A stretch of 64,000 nt of DNA, taken from Nostocoides sp. Lineage in GTDB: Bacteria; Actinomycetota; Actinomycetes; Actinomycetales; Dermatophilaceae. This document shows positions 36,790 to 44,766 of the stretch, one piece after another. Position 1 is the stretch's first letter, and each line of letters begins with the position of its first letter. The notes under the pieces are model-generated. The model saw only the letters and a program-made list of their open reading frames with translations, searched no databases and was not told where the DNA came from. A program made the position numbers and the translations under genes. The stretch lies in assembly GCA_016716625.1 (NCBI GenBank), contig JADJVJ010000006.1, positions 310,001-374,000 of the forward strand. The letters run 5' to 3'.

Positions 36790-37401
36790 TCATCGTGGGG
36801 AGTGCACGTGCTGTTGGGCCCCCAGCAGCCCTCTGGTCACGAGGAGTTCCAGGGCGTCGGCGGCATCGTCAACGGTGAACGGCAGCTCCGCCCGCTCACT
36901 CGCGGAGAAGTCCCGCAGGACGAAGTCGGCCGGGTCCATCCGGCCGGGGGGGCGGCCGATACCGACCCGCACCCGGTGGTAGTCCCGGGTGCCGAGCACG
37001 GAGCTGATCGACCGCAGGCCGTTGTGGCCACCCTCGCCGCCGCCGAGCTTGAGTCGGATGACACCGGGGTCGAGGTCGAGCTCGTCGTGGATGACGACAA
37101 GCCGCGACGGGGTGGCCGAGTAGAACGTGAGCAGCGCCTTGACCGGGCCACCGGAGACATTCATGTATGACGTGGGAACGGCGAGCACGGCCGGCGGCCC
37201 CGGGGCGCCGGGGATCCCACCCAGACGTACCTGGGCGGCCGAGGTCCGCGACGTGTGAGCACGCAGGGTCGTGTCGCAGCGGCGGGCGAGCTCTTGGATG
37301 ACCATGGCTCCGACGTTGTGCCGGTTGCCGGCATACCTCGGTCCAGGGTTGCCCAGCCCGACCACGATCCACGGACCGTTCGAGCCCGCGTCCTCGCTCA
37401 C
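36790..37401 (-). CDS. pth: Peptidyl-tRNA hydrolase
   Basis: 203 residues from GTG at 37401 (VSEDAGSNGPW). Family motifs VVGLGNPGPRYAGNRHNVG (Asn and catalytic His), PTSYMNVSG, HDELDLDPG and GGGEGGHNGLRS are all present. It releases tRNA from stalled peptidyl-tRNAs. The GTG was chosen because a strong hairpin lies just upstream at 37427-37465; longer starts would run through it. Downstream of rplY in the conserved rplY-pth pair. Confidence 0.95.
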   Translation of the reverse strand: MSEDAGSNGPWIVVGLGNPGPRYAGNRHNVGAMVIQELARRCDTTLRAHTSRTSAAQVRLGGIPGAPGPPAVLAVPTSYMNVSGGPVKALLTFYSATPSRLVVIHDELDLDPGVIRLKLGGGEGGHNGLRSISSVLGTRDYHRVRVGIGRPPGRMDPADFVLRDFSASERAELPFTVDDAADALELLVTRGLLGAQQHVHSPR

Positions 37402-37426
37402 CTCGTGGACCACCGGTTCAGGATAG

Positions 37427-37465
37427 CCGTGTGGCCCGGCCCCCTCGGGGGACCGGGCCACACGG
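37427..37465 (-). terminator. Hairpin between rplY and pth
   Basis: Outer 13-bp perfect stem CCGTGTGGCCCGG with its complement, and an inner CCCCC/GGGGG stem with one bulged base. Located 19 bp beyond the rplY stop. Probably a terminator or attenuator of read-through into pth; no U-tract. Confidence 0.65.
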
Positions 37466-37483
37466 CAATCCTGAGGGCGCAGA

Positions 37484-38104
37484 TCAGGCGTCGGAGTCTT
37501 CGCCGACAACGGTGGGCTCCGCCGGGGCGGCGTCCTCGCCGCTGAGGTCGGCCTCGAGGGCCTCCTCCGACATCATCGCGGTGACGTTGACGACGAGCGC
37601 CTCGGGGTCGCCGACGAGGGTCGCACCCTGGGGCAGCTCGACCTGGCCGGCAAGGATCTGGGTCCCGGCCGCGAGGCCCTCGACCGAGACGATGATCGAC
37701 TCGGGGATGTGGGTCGCCTCGACCTCGAGCTCGAGGGAGGTGCTGTCCGTGGTGACAATGGTGTCGGGGGCCGCATCGCCCTCGAGGTGGACCGGCACGT
37801 CGACGGTGACCTTCTCGCCCTTCTTGACGATGACGAGGTCGACGTGGTCGATGACCGGCTTGATGGGATCGCGCTGGACGTCCTTGGCGAGGGCGAGCTG
37901 CTCCTTGCCCTCCAGGACGATGGTGAGCAGGACGTTGGCATGCTTGAGCGCCATCATGGCGTCGTGCGCGGGGAGGGTGATGTGGATCGGGGCGCTGCCG
38001 TGGCCGTACATGACCGCGGGGACCTTGTGGTCGCGGCGGATCTTGCGGGCGGCGCCCTTGCCGAACTGCGAGCGGGGCTCGGCCTCAAGACGGTAATCAG
38101 ACAT
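37484..38104 (-). CDS. rplY: 50S ribosomal protein L25/general stress protein Ctc
   Basis: 206 residues, the long Ctc form: an N-terminal L25 domain binding 5S rRNA (GKGAARKIRRDHKVPAVMYG) plus the C-terminal TL5-type beta-domain and an acidic Asp/Glu/Ala-rich tail (GEDAAPAEPTVVGEDSDA). Followed by pth, as in many actinobacteria. Confidence 0.96.
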   Translation of the reverse strand: MSDYRLEAEPRSQFGKGAARKIRRDHKVPAVMYGHGSAPIHITLPAHDAMMALKHANVLLTIVLEGKEQLALAKDVQRDPIKPVIDHVDLVIVKKGEKVTVDVPVHLEGDAAPDTIVTTDSTSLELEVEATHIPESIIVSVEGLAAGTQILAGQVELPQGATLVGDPEALVVNVTAMMSEEALEADLSGEDAAPAEPTVVGEDSDA

Positions 38105-38244
38105 GGGGTGCTCCTGGAGTCGTCAGTCGTGGATGAGTTCGTCCTCGACGCGGGGCAGTGCACCGACATCTCGTCGATCACGGATCGCTTGGGGAACCTT
38201 CGTTGGTCCGGTGCAGCGTCCCTCGCCGAGGCAACCCCCGAAGT

Positions 38245-39216
38245 CTAGGCGACGGGCGAGCGGGTCGCGAAATCGACCTCGTGGTCGGCAGGCTCAGCGC
38301 GCCGCCGCCGTTCCCCCCATTGGACTGCCACGACACCGGCGAGGAGAACGGCCCCGCCGAGGAGCTGGATGGGGCGCGGCAACTCGTCGAGGAGCAGCCA
38401 GGCGAAGAGGATGGCGAAGAGCACCTCGGTGAGTCCGACGAACGACGCTGCGGTCGAACCCAGGTGACGGGCGCCGACGATGCCCAGCACATAGGCTGCG
38501 ACCGCGGCGATGAGGATGAGCTCGGCGAGGCACGCCCAGGCGGGCACGGCATACCCGGCGACGACGGCGCTCGCGGAGCCGACCCGCACGGGCAGCACGC
38601 CGAGCAGGGCGAGGGTGGTGAGCACAACCCCACCCGAGAGCATGCCCAGGGCGGCGAACGCGGTCGCCGGCAAGCGGGTCTCGCGCGCCGCGATGACGAA
38701 GTGCCCGGCGAGTCCGGTGGCCGCGACGAGCCCCCAGAAGACGCCGACGAGGTCCGGGGCCACGACCCCGGTGACGTCCAGGACGAGGGCGAGCCCACTG
38801 AGGGCAAGGACGACGCCGAGAACGGTGAGCCGGTGCGGTGCACGCCCGGTGACCAACCAGGTCCAGAGGACGACGAGGACGATGCCGAGGAACTCCAGGA
38901 GGAGGGCCACCCCGACGGGAAGCCGCTCGACGGCCTGGAAGTAGCCCACCTGGGCGGCACCCACACCGAGGGATCCGTAGAGCACGGTGAGCGGGAGTTC
39001 GGAGCGGAGCAGCCGCCAGCGACCGCGCATCGCCACGAGCAGCCAGGGGAACAGGACCGCCGCAGCGCCCGTGATCCGGAGCAGGACGATGGTGGTTGGC
39101 GCCCAGCCGGCGGTGATGAGCGCCTTGGCGAACGGTCCGGCCGTGCCAAAGGTGGCGCTCGACGCCAGGATGGCGAGGAGGCCGAGGCCCAGGCGGGCGC
39201 GGATTGCGGCAACCAC
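38245..39216 (-). CDS. EamA/DMT-family transporter
   Basis: 323 residues with about ten hydrophobic helices arranged as two five-helix EamA repeats (first ATFGTAGPFAKALI, second GLVAATGLAGHFVIA). Likely an inner-membrane exporter of a small metabolite; substrate unknown. GTG start at 39216. Divergent from a CGNR zinc-finger gene with a long palindrome between the starts, so the two are probably controlled together. Confidence 0.87.
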   Translation of the reverse strand: MVAAIRARLGLGLLAILASSATFGTAGPFAKALITAGWAPTTIVLLRITGAAAVLFPWLLVAMRGRWRLLRSELPLTVLYGSLGVGAAQVGYFQAVERLPVGVALLLEFLGIVLVVLWTWLVTGRAPHRLTVLGVVLALSGLALVLDVTGVVAPDLVGVFWGLVAATGLAGHFVIAARETRLPATAFAALGMLSGGVVLTTLALLGVLPVRVGSASAVVAGYAVPAWACLAELILIAAVAAYVLGIVGARHLGSTAASFVGLTEVLFAILFAWLLLDELPRPIQLLGGAVLLAGVVAVQWGERRRRAEPADHEVDFATRSPVA

Positions 39217-39223
39217 GGAAGTG

Positions 39224-39267
39224 TCCTAGCGTCAGGGGTCAACGATTGATCACCCCTGACACTAGGA
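39224..39267. promoter_or_regulatory. Inverted-repeat operator between EamA transporter and CGNR gene
   Basis: 16-nt arms TCCTAGCGTCAGGGGT (39224-39239) and ACCCCTGACACTAGGA (39252-39267) are inverse complements with one mismatch, 12 bp apart. Each arm has a TAGGA element toward its gene; on the minus strand TAGGAC sits six bases before the transporter GTG. A dimeric regulator, plausibly the CGNR protein, could bind here and control both genes. Confidence 0.65.
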
Positions 39268-39279
39268 GACGTGCACGTC

Positions 39280-39819
39280 ATGAGTCAAGCCGTGTTCACC
39301 CATGACACCGAGGTGTGTCTGGTCGCGGCGGCGGAGATCCTCAACGCCCCGGCGCCCGAGCGCCTCGAGGAGATCTGGGACTACATGGACCGGTGGGACT
39401 GGTCCGGGGAGCGGCCGAGCGAGATCGCCGAACTCGCCCAGGTGCACCGCGTCCTGACCCGGCTGCACGCCATCTGGCTCGCCCCCCTTCACGAGGCGGT
39501 CGCCAAGACCAACAAACTGCTCCGAGACGCCGCCGCGCTCCCCCAGCTCGTCCACCACGAGCCCATCGGCTGGCATGTGCACGCCGCCGCGGAGGACTCG
39601 GGGTTTGCCACCCGGCTCGCGGTCGACACCGCCATGGCCATCGTCGACGCGATCCGAGCCGGAGCCTTCGAGCGCCTCCAGGTCTGCGCGGCCAACGACT
39701 GCGATGACGTCTACGTGGACCTGTCCAAGAACCGATCCCGCAAGTACTGCGACGCCACCTGCGGCGCGAAGGCGCACACCGCGGCATACCGGGCCCGAAA
39801 AGCCCGCCCCGCGAACTAG
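39280..39819 (+). CDS. CGNR zinc-finger / ABATE-domain regulator
   Basis: 179 residues from ATG 39280 (GTG at 39271 also possible). N-terminal ABATE-like stress-induced domain (residues ~1-125), then the C-terminal CGNR zinc finger: CAANDCDDVYVDLSKNRSRK followed by YCDATCGAKAHTAAYRAR; four Cys are in place and the CGNR motif reads CGAK. Family members are putative transcription regulators. Divergently paired with the EamA transporter over a palindromic operator, so probable autoregulator and regulator of the transporter. Confidence 0.82.
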   Translation: MSQAVFTHDTEVCLVAAAEILNAPAPERLEEIWDYMDRWDWSGERPSEIAELAQVHRVLTRLHAIWLAPLHEAVAKTNKLLRDAAALPQLVHHEPIGWHVHAAAEDSGFATRLAVDTAMAIVDAIRAGAFERLQVCAANDCDDVYVDLSKNRSRKYCDATCGAKAHTAAYRARKARPAN

Positions 39820-39865
39820 GCGAGGTGCGCGCTCGGCGCGCTAGGCGAGGTGCGCGCTCGGCGCG
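39816..39865. repeat. 25-bp perfect tandem duplication between convergent genes
   Basis: Two identical 25-bp units (39816-39840, 39841-39865) starting CTAGGCGAGGTGCGCGC. Each begins with the CTAG that holds the CGNR stop and can fold a GCGCGC/GCGCGC hairpin with a TCG loop. The prs stop begins exactly where a third copy would start. Likely a duplicated terminator. Confidence 0.75.
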
Positions 39866-40867
39866 CTACGCCCGCTCACCGAAGAGGCTGGTCACCGAGC
39901 CGTCGAGGAAGACCTCCTTGACCGCCGCCGAAATCAGCGGGGCGATGGAGAGCACCGTGAGTGACGGAAACTCCTTCTCCGGGGAGATCGGCAGGGTGTT
40001 GGTCACGATGATCTCCTCGGCGAAGCAGCTCTGCAGCCGCTCCACCGCCGGACCGCTGAGGATGGCGTGGGTCGCCGCGATGACCACGGCCCTCGCCCCC
40101 TCGCGCTGCAGCAGGTCCGCGGCCTTGGCAATCGTGCCGCCGGTGTCGATCATGTCGTCGACGAGCACCGCGATCCGGTCGCGGACCTCGCCGACGACCC
40201 GGTTGGCGACCGTTTCGTTGGGCCGGTTGATGTCCCGGGTCTTGTGGACGAAGGCCAGCGGAGCCCCACCGAGCTGCTTGGACCACTGCTCGGCGACCTT
40301 GATCCGGCCGGCGTCCGGTGAGACCACGACCACATCGGCGGTGCCATAGGTCCGCCGGACATAGGCGGAGAGCACGGGCAGGGCCATGAGGTGGTCCACC
40401 GGACCGTCAAAGAACCCCTGGATCTGATCGGTGTGCAGGTCGACACAGATGAGCCGATGGGCCCCCGCCGCCTTGAACAGGTCCGCGACGAGCCGGGCGC
40501 TGATCGGCTCGCGGCCGCGGTGCTTCTTGTCCTGGCGGGCGTACCCATAGAACGGCATGACCACGGTGATCCGTTTGGCACTGGCCCGCTTGAGCGCGTC
40601 AACCATGAGCAGGTGCTCCATGATGCACTCGTTGATCGGGCTGGTGTGGCTCTGGATGACAAAGGCATCGCTGCCGCGGACCGACTCCTCGAACCGGACG
40701 TAGATCTCGCCGTTGGCGAAGTCGTAGGCGCTCGTCGGGACCAGTTCTGTGCCGAGTTCGGCGGCAACCTCCTGGGCGAGCCCAGGGTTGGCCCGGCCGC
40801 TGAAGACCATGAGCTGCTTCTTGGGCTTCTTGCGGATGTTCGCCGACGGGGGGCGAGGGGTGCTCAT
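39866..40867 (-). CDS. prs: Ribose-phosphate pyrophosphokinase
   Basis: 333 residues, class I PRPP synthetase. Conserved RQDKKHRGREPISARL (catalytic loop), VSPDAGRIKVAE and the PRPP-binding VDDMIDTGGTI are intact. It makes PRPP from ribose 5-phosphate and ATP. ATGA overlap with glmU upstream. Confidence 0.97.
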   Translation of the reverse strand: MSTPRPPSANIRKKPKKQLMVFSGRANPGLAQEVAAELGTELVPTSAYDFANGEIYVRFEESVRGSDAFVIQSHTSPINECIMEHLLMVDALKRASAKRITVVMPFYGYARQDKKHRGREPISARLVADLFKAAGAHRLICVDLHTDQIQGFFDGPVDHLMALPVLSAYVRRTYGTADVVVVSPDAGRIKVAEQWSKQLGGAPLAFVHKTRDINRPNETVANRVVGEVRDRIAVLVDDMIDTGGTIAKAADLLQREGARAVVIAATHAILSGPAVERLQSCFAEEIIVTNTLPISPEKEFPSLTVLSIAPLISAAVKEVFLDGSVTSLFGERA

Positions 40868-42357
40868 GCGGTGCCTTCCGCGGCGGCGGGCGTGGTCTCG
40901 GTATGCCGGGTGCCGGCGGCTCGCGCGGCCTGCGCCGCCGCCGCGGTCCGGGTGCCACCACGGGCCCGCAGCACCCAGTCGTCGACATTGCGCTGGCCGG
41001 CCCGGCCGACCGCGATTTGGCCCGGCTCGACGTCCTTGGTGAGGACGGTTCCGGCGGCGACATAGGCGCCGTCGGCGACATCGACCGGGGAGACGACGAC
41101 GGTCTGGGACCCCACGAAGGAGTCCTTGCCGATCGTCGTATGGTGCTTGGCGATTCCGTCGTAGTTGGCGAAAATCGTGCCCGCCCCGATGTTGGCCCCC
41201 GCTCCGATGGTGACGTCCCCGGCATACGAGAGGTGGGGGACCTTGGCGCCCGCGCCGATGGTGGCGTTCTTGGTTTCGACGAATCCGCCGATCTTGCCGT
41301 CGGCGCCCAGCGTGGTGCCGGGCCGCAGGAAGGAGTACGGTCCGACGGTCGCGCGCGCCCCCACGACGGCGAGCAGGGCGACGGCTCGGGTGACCTCGGC
41401 CTCGTCCCCGACCTCGGTGTCGGTGAGGGTGACCTCGGGGCCGATAAGCGCACCGGCCCCGATGCTGGTCGCGCCGAGGAGTTGGGTGCCGGGAAGGATC
41501 GTGGTGTCCGGGCCGATCGTGACGTCGACGTCGATCCAGGTCGTCGCCGGGTCGACGATGGTCACTCCGGAGCGCATGTGGCGCTCGCAGATCCGGTCGT
41601 TGAGGACCCGGCCGAGGTTGGCCAGCTGCACCCGGTCATTGACCCCCTCGGTCTGCCACGGGTCGGTGATGACGTGTGCCTCGACGCTGCGGCCGGATTC
41701 GCGGGCGATGCGGACGACGTCGGTGAGGTACTTCTCGCCCTGGACGTTGTCGGTGCCGACCTGGGCGAGGGCCTCGCGGAGGACCGCGACGTCGAAGGCG
41801 TAGATCCCCGAGTTGATCTCGGTGATCGCCCGCTCCGCCTCGGTGGCGTCCTTCTGTTCGACGACGGCGGCGACCCCGCCCTCGGCGTCGCGCAGGACTC
41901 GCCCGTAGCCGGTCGGGTCCTCCACGTGCGCGGTGACGATGGTCACCGCGCTCCCGTTGTCGGTATGCCGGGCGGCGAGCTCGACGAGGGTTGCGCCGCT
42001 GAGCAGGGGGGTGTCGCCATACGTGACGAGGACTGTGCCGGAGAGGTCCGGGGGCAGGGCGGCAAGCCCACACTCGACGGCCCGGCCGGTGCCCTTGACC
42101 TCGTCCTGGTCGGCGACGACGAGGGCTGGGTCGAAGGTCGTGCAGAACTCGACAACCTGGTCACGCTGGTGGCGGACGACGACCTCGACATGCTCGGCGC
42201 CGGTGGTTCGGGCCGCCCGGATGGCGTGGCCGACCAGGCTCAGGCCGCCGATGCGGTGCAGAACCTTCGCGGTTGCGGACTTCATCCGAGTGCCCTCGCC
42301 TGCTGCGAGGATGATGACGGCGGCCGGTGTCGCGTTCACGCTGGTCGGGGCTCCCAC
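40864..42357 (-). CDS. glmU: Bifunctional UDP-N-acetylglucosamine pyrophosphorylase / GlcN-1-P acetyltransferase
   Basis: 497 residues. N-terminal uridyltransferase with LAAGEGTRMKSATAKVLH and GDTPLL; C-terminal left-handed beta-helix acetyltransferase with FLRPGTTLG, FVETKNATIG and GAGTIFANYDG. Makes UDP-GlcNAc for peptidoglycan and other polymers. The ~35-residue Ala/Thr-rich C-terminal tail is a common actinobacterial extension. Start annotated at GTG 42357; GTG 42339 (VNATPAAV) is equally reasonable. Confidence 0.96.
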   Translation of the reverse strand: MGAPTSVNATPAAVIILAAGEGTRMKSATAKVLHRIGGLSLVGHAIRAARTTGAEHVEVVVRHQRDQVVEFCTTFDPALVVADQDEVKGTGRAVECGLAALPPDLSGTVLVTYGDTPLLSGATLVELAARHTDNGSAVTIVTAHVEDPTGYGRVLRDAEGGVAAVVEQKDATEAERAITEINSGIYAFDVAVLREALAQVGTDNVQGEKYLTDVVRIARESGRSVEAHVITDPWQTEGVNDRVQLANLGRVLNDRICERHMRSGVTIVDPATTWIDVDVTIGPDTTILPGTQLLGATSIGAGALIGPEVTLTDTEVGDEAEVTRAVALLAVVGARATVGPYSFLRPGTTLGADGKIGGFVETKNATIGAGAKVPHLSYAGDVTIGAGANIGAGTIFANYDGIAKHHTTIGKDSFVGSQTVVVSPVDVADGAYVAAGTVLTKDVEPGQIAVGRAGQRNVDDWVLRARGGTRTAAAAQAARAAGTRHTETTPAAAEGTA

Positions 42358-42417
42358 GTCGTTTCGGTGTCACTCGGGGCGGCTTGCGCGGCCATCTTAC
42401 CCGCGCCCCCCACCCCG

Positions 42418-42573
42418 ACTTTTCCGCCCCGGGCGGGAAAGCCAAGGTTGGGGCCCCCTACAAGCCACCCCAAGCCACACTTTTCCGCCCGGGGCGGGAA
42501 AGCCAAGGTTGGGGCCCCGTACAAGGCACCCCAAGCCACACTTTTGCGCCCGGGGCGGAAAAGTCGGGACCGG
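42418..42573. repeat. 61-bp tandem hairpin repeat (2.5 copies) between tRNA-Gln and glmU
   Basis: Copies at 42418-42478, 42479-42539 and a partial one at 42540-42573, with few differences. Each full unit contains a TTTTCCGCCC/GGGCGGGAAA hairpin, the palindrome CCAAGGTTGG and GGGGCCCC. On the minus strand they lie between the tRNA 3' end and the glmU start, where stacked hairpins could terminate or attenuate transcription. Confidence 0.85.
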
Positions 42574-42579
42574 AGGGGG

Positions 42580-42658
42580 CTCCCCGGGATGGAATCGAAC
42601 CATCGTCGCTAATCCTGATTCAAAGTCAGGCGGGCCCTGCCAGCAGACCAACCGGGGA
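42580..42658 (-). tRNA. tRNA-Gln (anticodon TTG), atypical length
   Basis: Acceptor TCCCCGG pairs with CCGGGGA, then discriminator G; no encoded CCA. D stem GGTC/GGCC, anticodon arm CCTGA-CTTTGAA-TCAGG (anticodon UUG), T arm GATGG-TTCGATT-CCATC. Unusual points: two bases rather than one between D and anticodon stems, and a 9-nt variable region. Total 79 nt. Stems are all intact, so it is probably functional. Confidence 0.85.
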
Positions 42659-42712
42659 TCGGGACCCGAAGGCCCACGGCATACCCACCGAGAGTAGTCG
42701 AACCGACCAGGG

Positions 42713-42718
42713 CACAAT
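42713..42718 (+). promoter_or_regulatory. Candidate -10 box for leaderless tetR-family mRNA
   Basis: CACAAT followed by six bases (ggccac) and the GTG start of the TetR-family gene; no Shine-Dalgarno is present. Confidence 0.45.
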
Positions 42719-42724
42719 GGCCAC

Positions 42725-43387
42725 GTGAGCACTGACCCCACCGACCGCAAGAGCCGCTCGTCGCGCGCAAGGATGAGCGGACGCGAGCGCCGCGAGCAGC
42801 TCATCGGGATCGGACGGCGGCAGTTCGCCGAGCGCGGGTTCGAGGGAGCGACCGTCGAGGATATCGCCGCCGCCGCCGGGGTGAGCAAGCCCGTCGTGTA
42901 CGAACACTTCGGCGGGAAGGAGGGCCTGTATGCCGTCGTGGTGGACCGCGAGATCGAGGCACTCCTGGGGGCCGTGACGCGCGCGCTGACCTCCGGCGGC
43001 TCCTCACGCACGCTCATCGAGCAAGCCGCCATGGCACTGCTCGACTACATCGAGGACTCCACCGACGGCTTCCGGATCCTCGTGCGCGATTCCCCCACAG
43101 GCCAGCCGACAGGCACCTTCTCCACGATCATGTCGGACATCGCCACCCAGGTGGAACACATCCTCGCGGCCCAGTTCAAGGCCCGCAGCCTCGACCCCAA
43201 GACCGCCCCGATGTACGCCCAGATGCTCGTCGGCATGGTCTCCCTCGTCGGCCAGTGGTGGCTCGACTCCCGCAAGTTCAAGAAGCACGAGGTCGCCGCG
43301 CACGTGGTCAACCTCGCCTGGAACGGCCTCACCACGCTTGAGGCCAAACCCGTCCTGAGTGAGCAGTCCTCAGCCAGCCGGCGGTGA
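42725..43387 (+). CDS. TetR-family transcriptional regulator
   Basis: 220 residues. A basic tail is followed by a TetR helix-turn-helix (RRQFAERGFEGATVEDIAAA, AGVSKPVVYEHFGGKEGL) at ~27-75 and an all-alpha ligand domain. The ligand is unknown. This gene near glmU and tRNA-Gln is a familiar actinobacterial neighbourhood. Its 3' end overlaps convergent tam by 18 bp. Confidence 0.9.
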   Translation: MSTDPTDRKSRSSRARMSGRERREQLIGIGRRQFAERGFEGATVEDIAAAAGVSKPVVYEHFGGKEGLYAVVVDREIEALLGAVTRALTSGGSSRTLIEQAAMALLDYIEDSTDGFRILVRDSPTGQPTGTFSTIMSDIATQVEHILAAQFKARSLDPKTAPMYAQMLVGMVSLVGQWWLDSRKFKKHEVAAHVVNLAWNGLTTLEAKPVLSEQSSASRR

Positions 43388-44191
43388 CGGCAGGCGGCGC
43401 GCCACCGCGAAAATCCGGCGGAACCCGAAGACGGCCGTCCCGTCGAGGATCGGGTATGCCGTGTGCAACGCCGCCTCGTAGGGGGTGAGGAAGGCCTCAA
43501 GCTCCTCGTCCTCGGTGAGCAGATCGAGCACCGGCCGCAGCCCGGTCGAGCGCACCCAGGTCAACACAGGGTGCTCACCCTCGCCGGCCTCAAGGACATG
43601 CTGATAGGTCGTCTCCCAGGCATCCACCTCACACCCGAGTCGACTCAGGGTCCGCAGATAGGTTGCCGGCTCCGCCACCCCGAGCAGGTCGAGAGCATCC
43701 TCCAGCTCGACTGCGCGGGGATGAGTCTGCGCGACCTGGCCCATGAGGGCATGGCTCGGGGCATGGAAGTTGCCCGGCACCTGGAGCGCCAGCCACCCGT
43801 CGGGCGCCAAGGCGGCAACCCAGCGGTCGAGAAGGCCCAGGTGACCCGGCACCCACTGCAGGGCCGCATTGGTCACGATGACGTCGACGGGCGCGCCGAC
43901 GGTGGCGGGGTCCCAGGCACGCAGGTCCGCCTCGACCCATTCGACCGCACCGTCGGTGTCGGCCTCCCGGGCGGCCTCCAGCATGCTTGCCGAGCTGTCG
44001 ACACCGATGATCCGAGCCTGCGGCCACCGCTTGGCCAGCAACAGGGTGGACATGCCACTGCCGCACCCGAGGTCGACGACGAGGTGCGGATCCTCGGCCC
44101 CGATCCGTGCGAGCAGGTCGAGGAAGGGGCGGGTGCGTTCCCCTCCATAGCGGGCGTATGCCGTGGGATCCCAGGTGCCGGTGGTTCGCAT
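43370..44191 (-). CDS. tam: Trans-aconitate 2-methyltransferase
   Basis: 273 residues, class I SAM methyltransferase. Motif I VVDLGCGSGMSTLLLA, then IGVDSSASML and VIVTNAALQWVPGH, which with the N-terminal WDPTAYARYGGERTRPF match Tam. It methylates trans-aconitate, which otherwise inhibits aconitase. Tightly placed divergent to a MarR gene (68 bp), with the shared region holding a palindrome. GGAGG sits immediately before the ATG, too close for normal use. Confidence 0.88.
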   Translation of the reverse strand: MRTTGTWDPTAYARYGGERTRPFLDLLARIGAEDPHLVVDLGCGSGMSTLLLAKRWPQARIIGVDSSASMLEAAREADTDGAVEWVEADLRAWDPATVGAPVDVIVTNAALQWVPGHLGLLDRWVAALAPDGWLALQVPGNFHAPSHALMGQVAQTHPRAVELEDALDLLGVAEPATYLRTLSRLGCEVDAWETTYQHVLEAGEGEHPVLTWVRSTGLRPVLDLLTEDEELEAFLTPYEAALHTAYPILDGTAVFGFRRIFAVARRLPSPPAG

Positions 44192-44227
44192 ACCTCCAGA
44201 ATGCCAGATGCCCAGGCTTATTTCGAT

Positions 44228-44253
44228 GTCAAGATACTTGACGGGCGTACAAT
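44228..44253 (+). promoter_or_regulatory. MarR-type operator and -10 box
   Basis: Inverted repeat GTCAAG-ATA-CTTGAC at 44228-44242, six bases before TACAAT (44248-44253). Six further bases lead to the MarR ATG, giving a leaderless message. The operator overlaps the promoter spacer, so the MarR protein probably represses its own gene and perhaps divergent tam. Confidence 0.6.
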
Positions 44254-44259
44254 CGCCCT

Positions 44260-44751
44260 ATGTCACCGGATGATGTCGACCAGATCGTCGCGGCCTGGCG
44301 CCGCGAACGACCCGACCTCGATGTCTCCCCGCTCGAGGTGCTCTCCCGGATCTCGCGGCTCGCCCGCCGACTCGACCTGGCCCGAGGCGAGGCCTTCGGT
44401 GACCGCGGGCTCGACAGTTGGGAGTTCGACGTGCTCTCCGCGCTCCGCCGCGCAGGCACCCCCTACGAACTCTCCCCGGGTCAGCTCGTCGCCGAGACGC
44501 TCGTGACCAGCGGAACCATGACCAACCGGGTCGATCGGCTGCTGGCCCGCGGCTTCGTCGAGCGCCACCCCGACCCGCGCGACCGCCGCGGTGTCTTGGT
44601 ACGACTCACCCCCACCGGCCGATCTGCCGTCGACGCCGCCCTGGAGCATCTCCTCGCCCACGAACGCGACATCCTCGCGGGGCTGGATGAGCGCGATCGC
44701 GCCTCGCTGACCGGGCTGCTCCGCCGGCTCTCCCGGCCCCTGGAGTCCTGA
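44260..44751 (+). CDS. MarR-family transcriptional regulator
   Basis: 163 residues. Winged helix around 48-125: WEFDVLSALRRAG, LVTSGTMTNRVDRLLARGFV and the wing PDPRDRRGVLVRLT. The effector is unknown. Close upstream palindrome and perfect -10 fit autoregulation. Confidence 0.92.
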   Translation: MSPDDVDQIVAAWRRERPDLDVSPLEVLSRISRLARRLDLARGEAFGDRGLDSWEFDVLSALRRAGTPYELSPGQLVAETLVTSGTMTNRVDRLLARGFVERHPDPRDRRGVLVRLTPTGRSAVDAALEHLLAHERDILAGLDERDRASLTGLLRRLSRPLES

Positions 44752-44766
44752 CCTCCCACTGAACCG

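Noticed and set aside
42418..42573. CRISPR array
   Set aside because: The 61-bp units are directly adjacent with no unique spacers and no cas genes are present.
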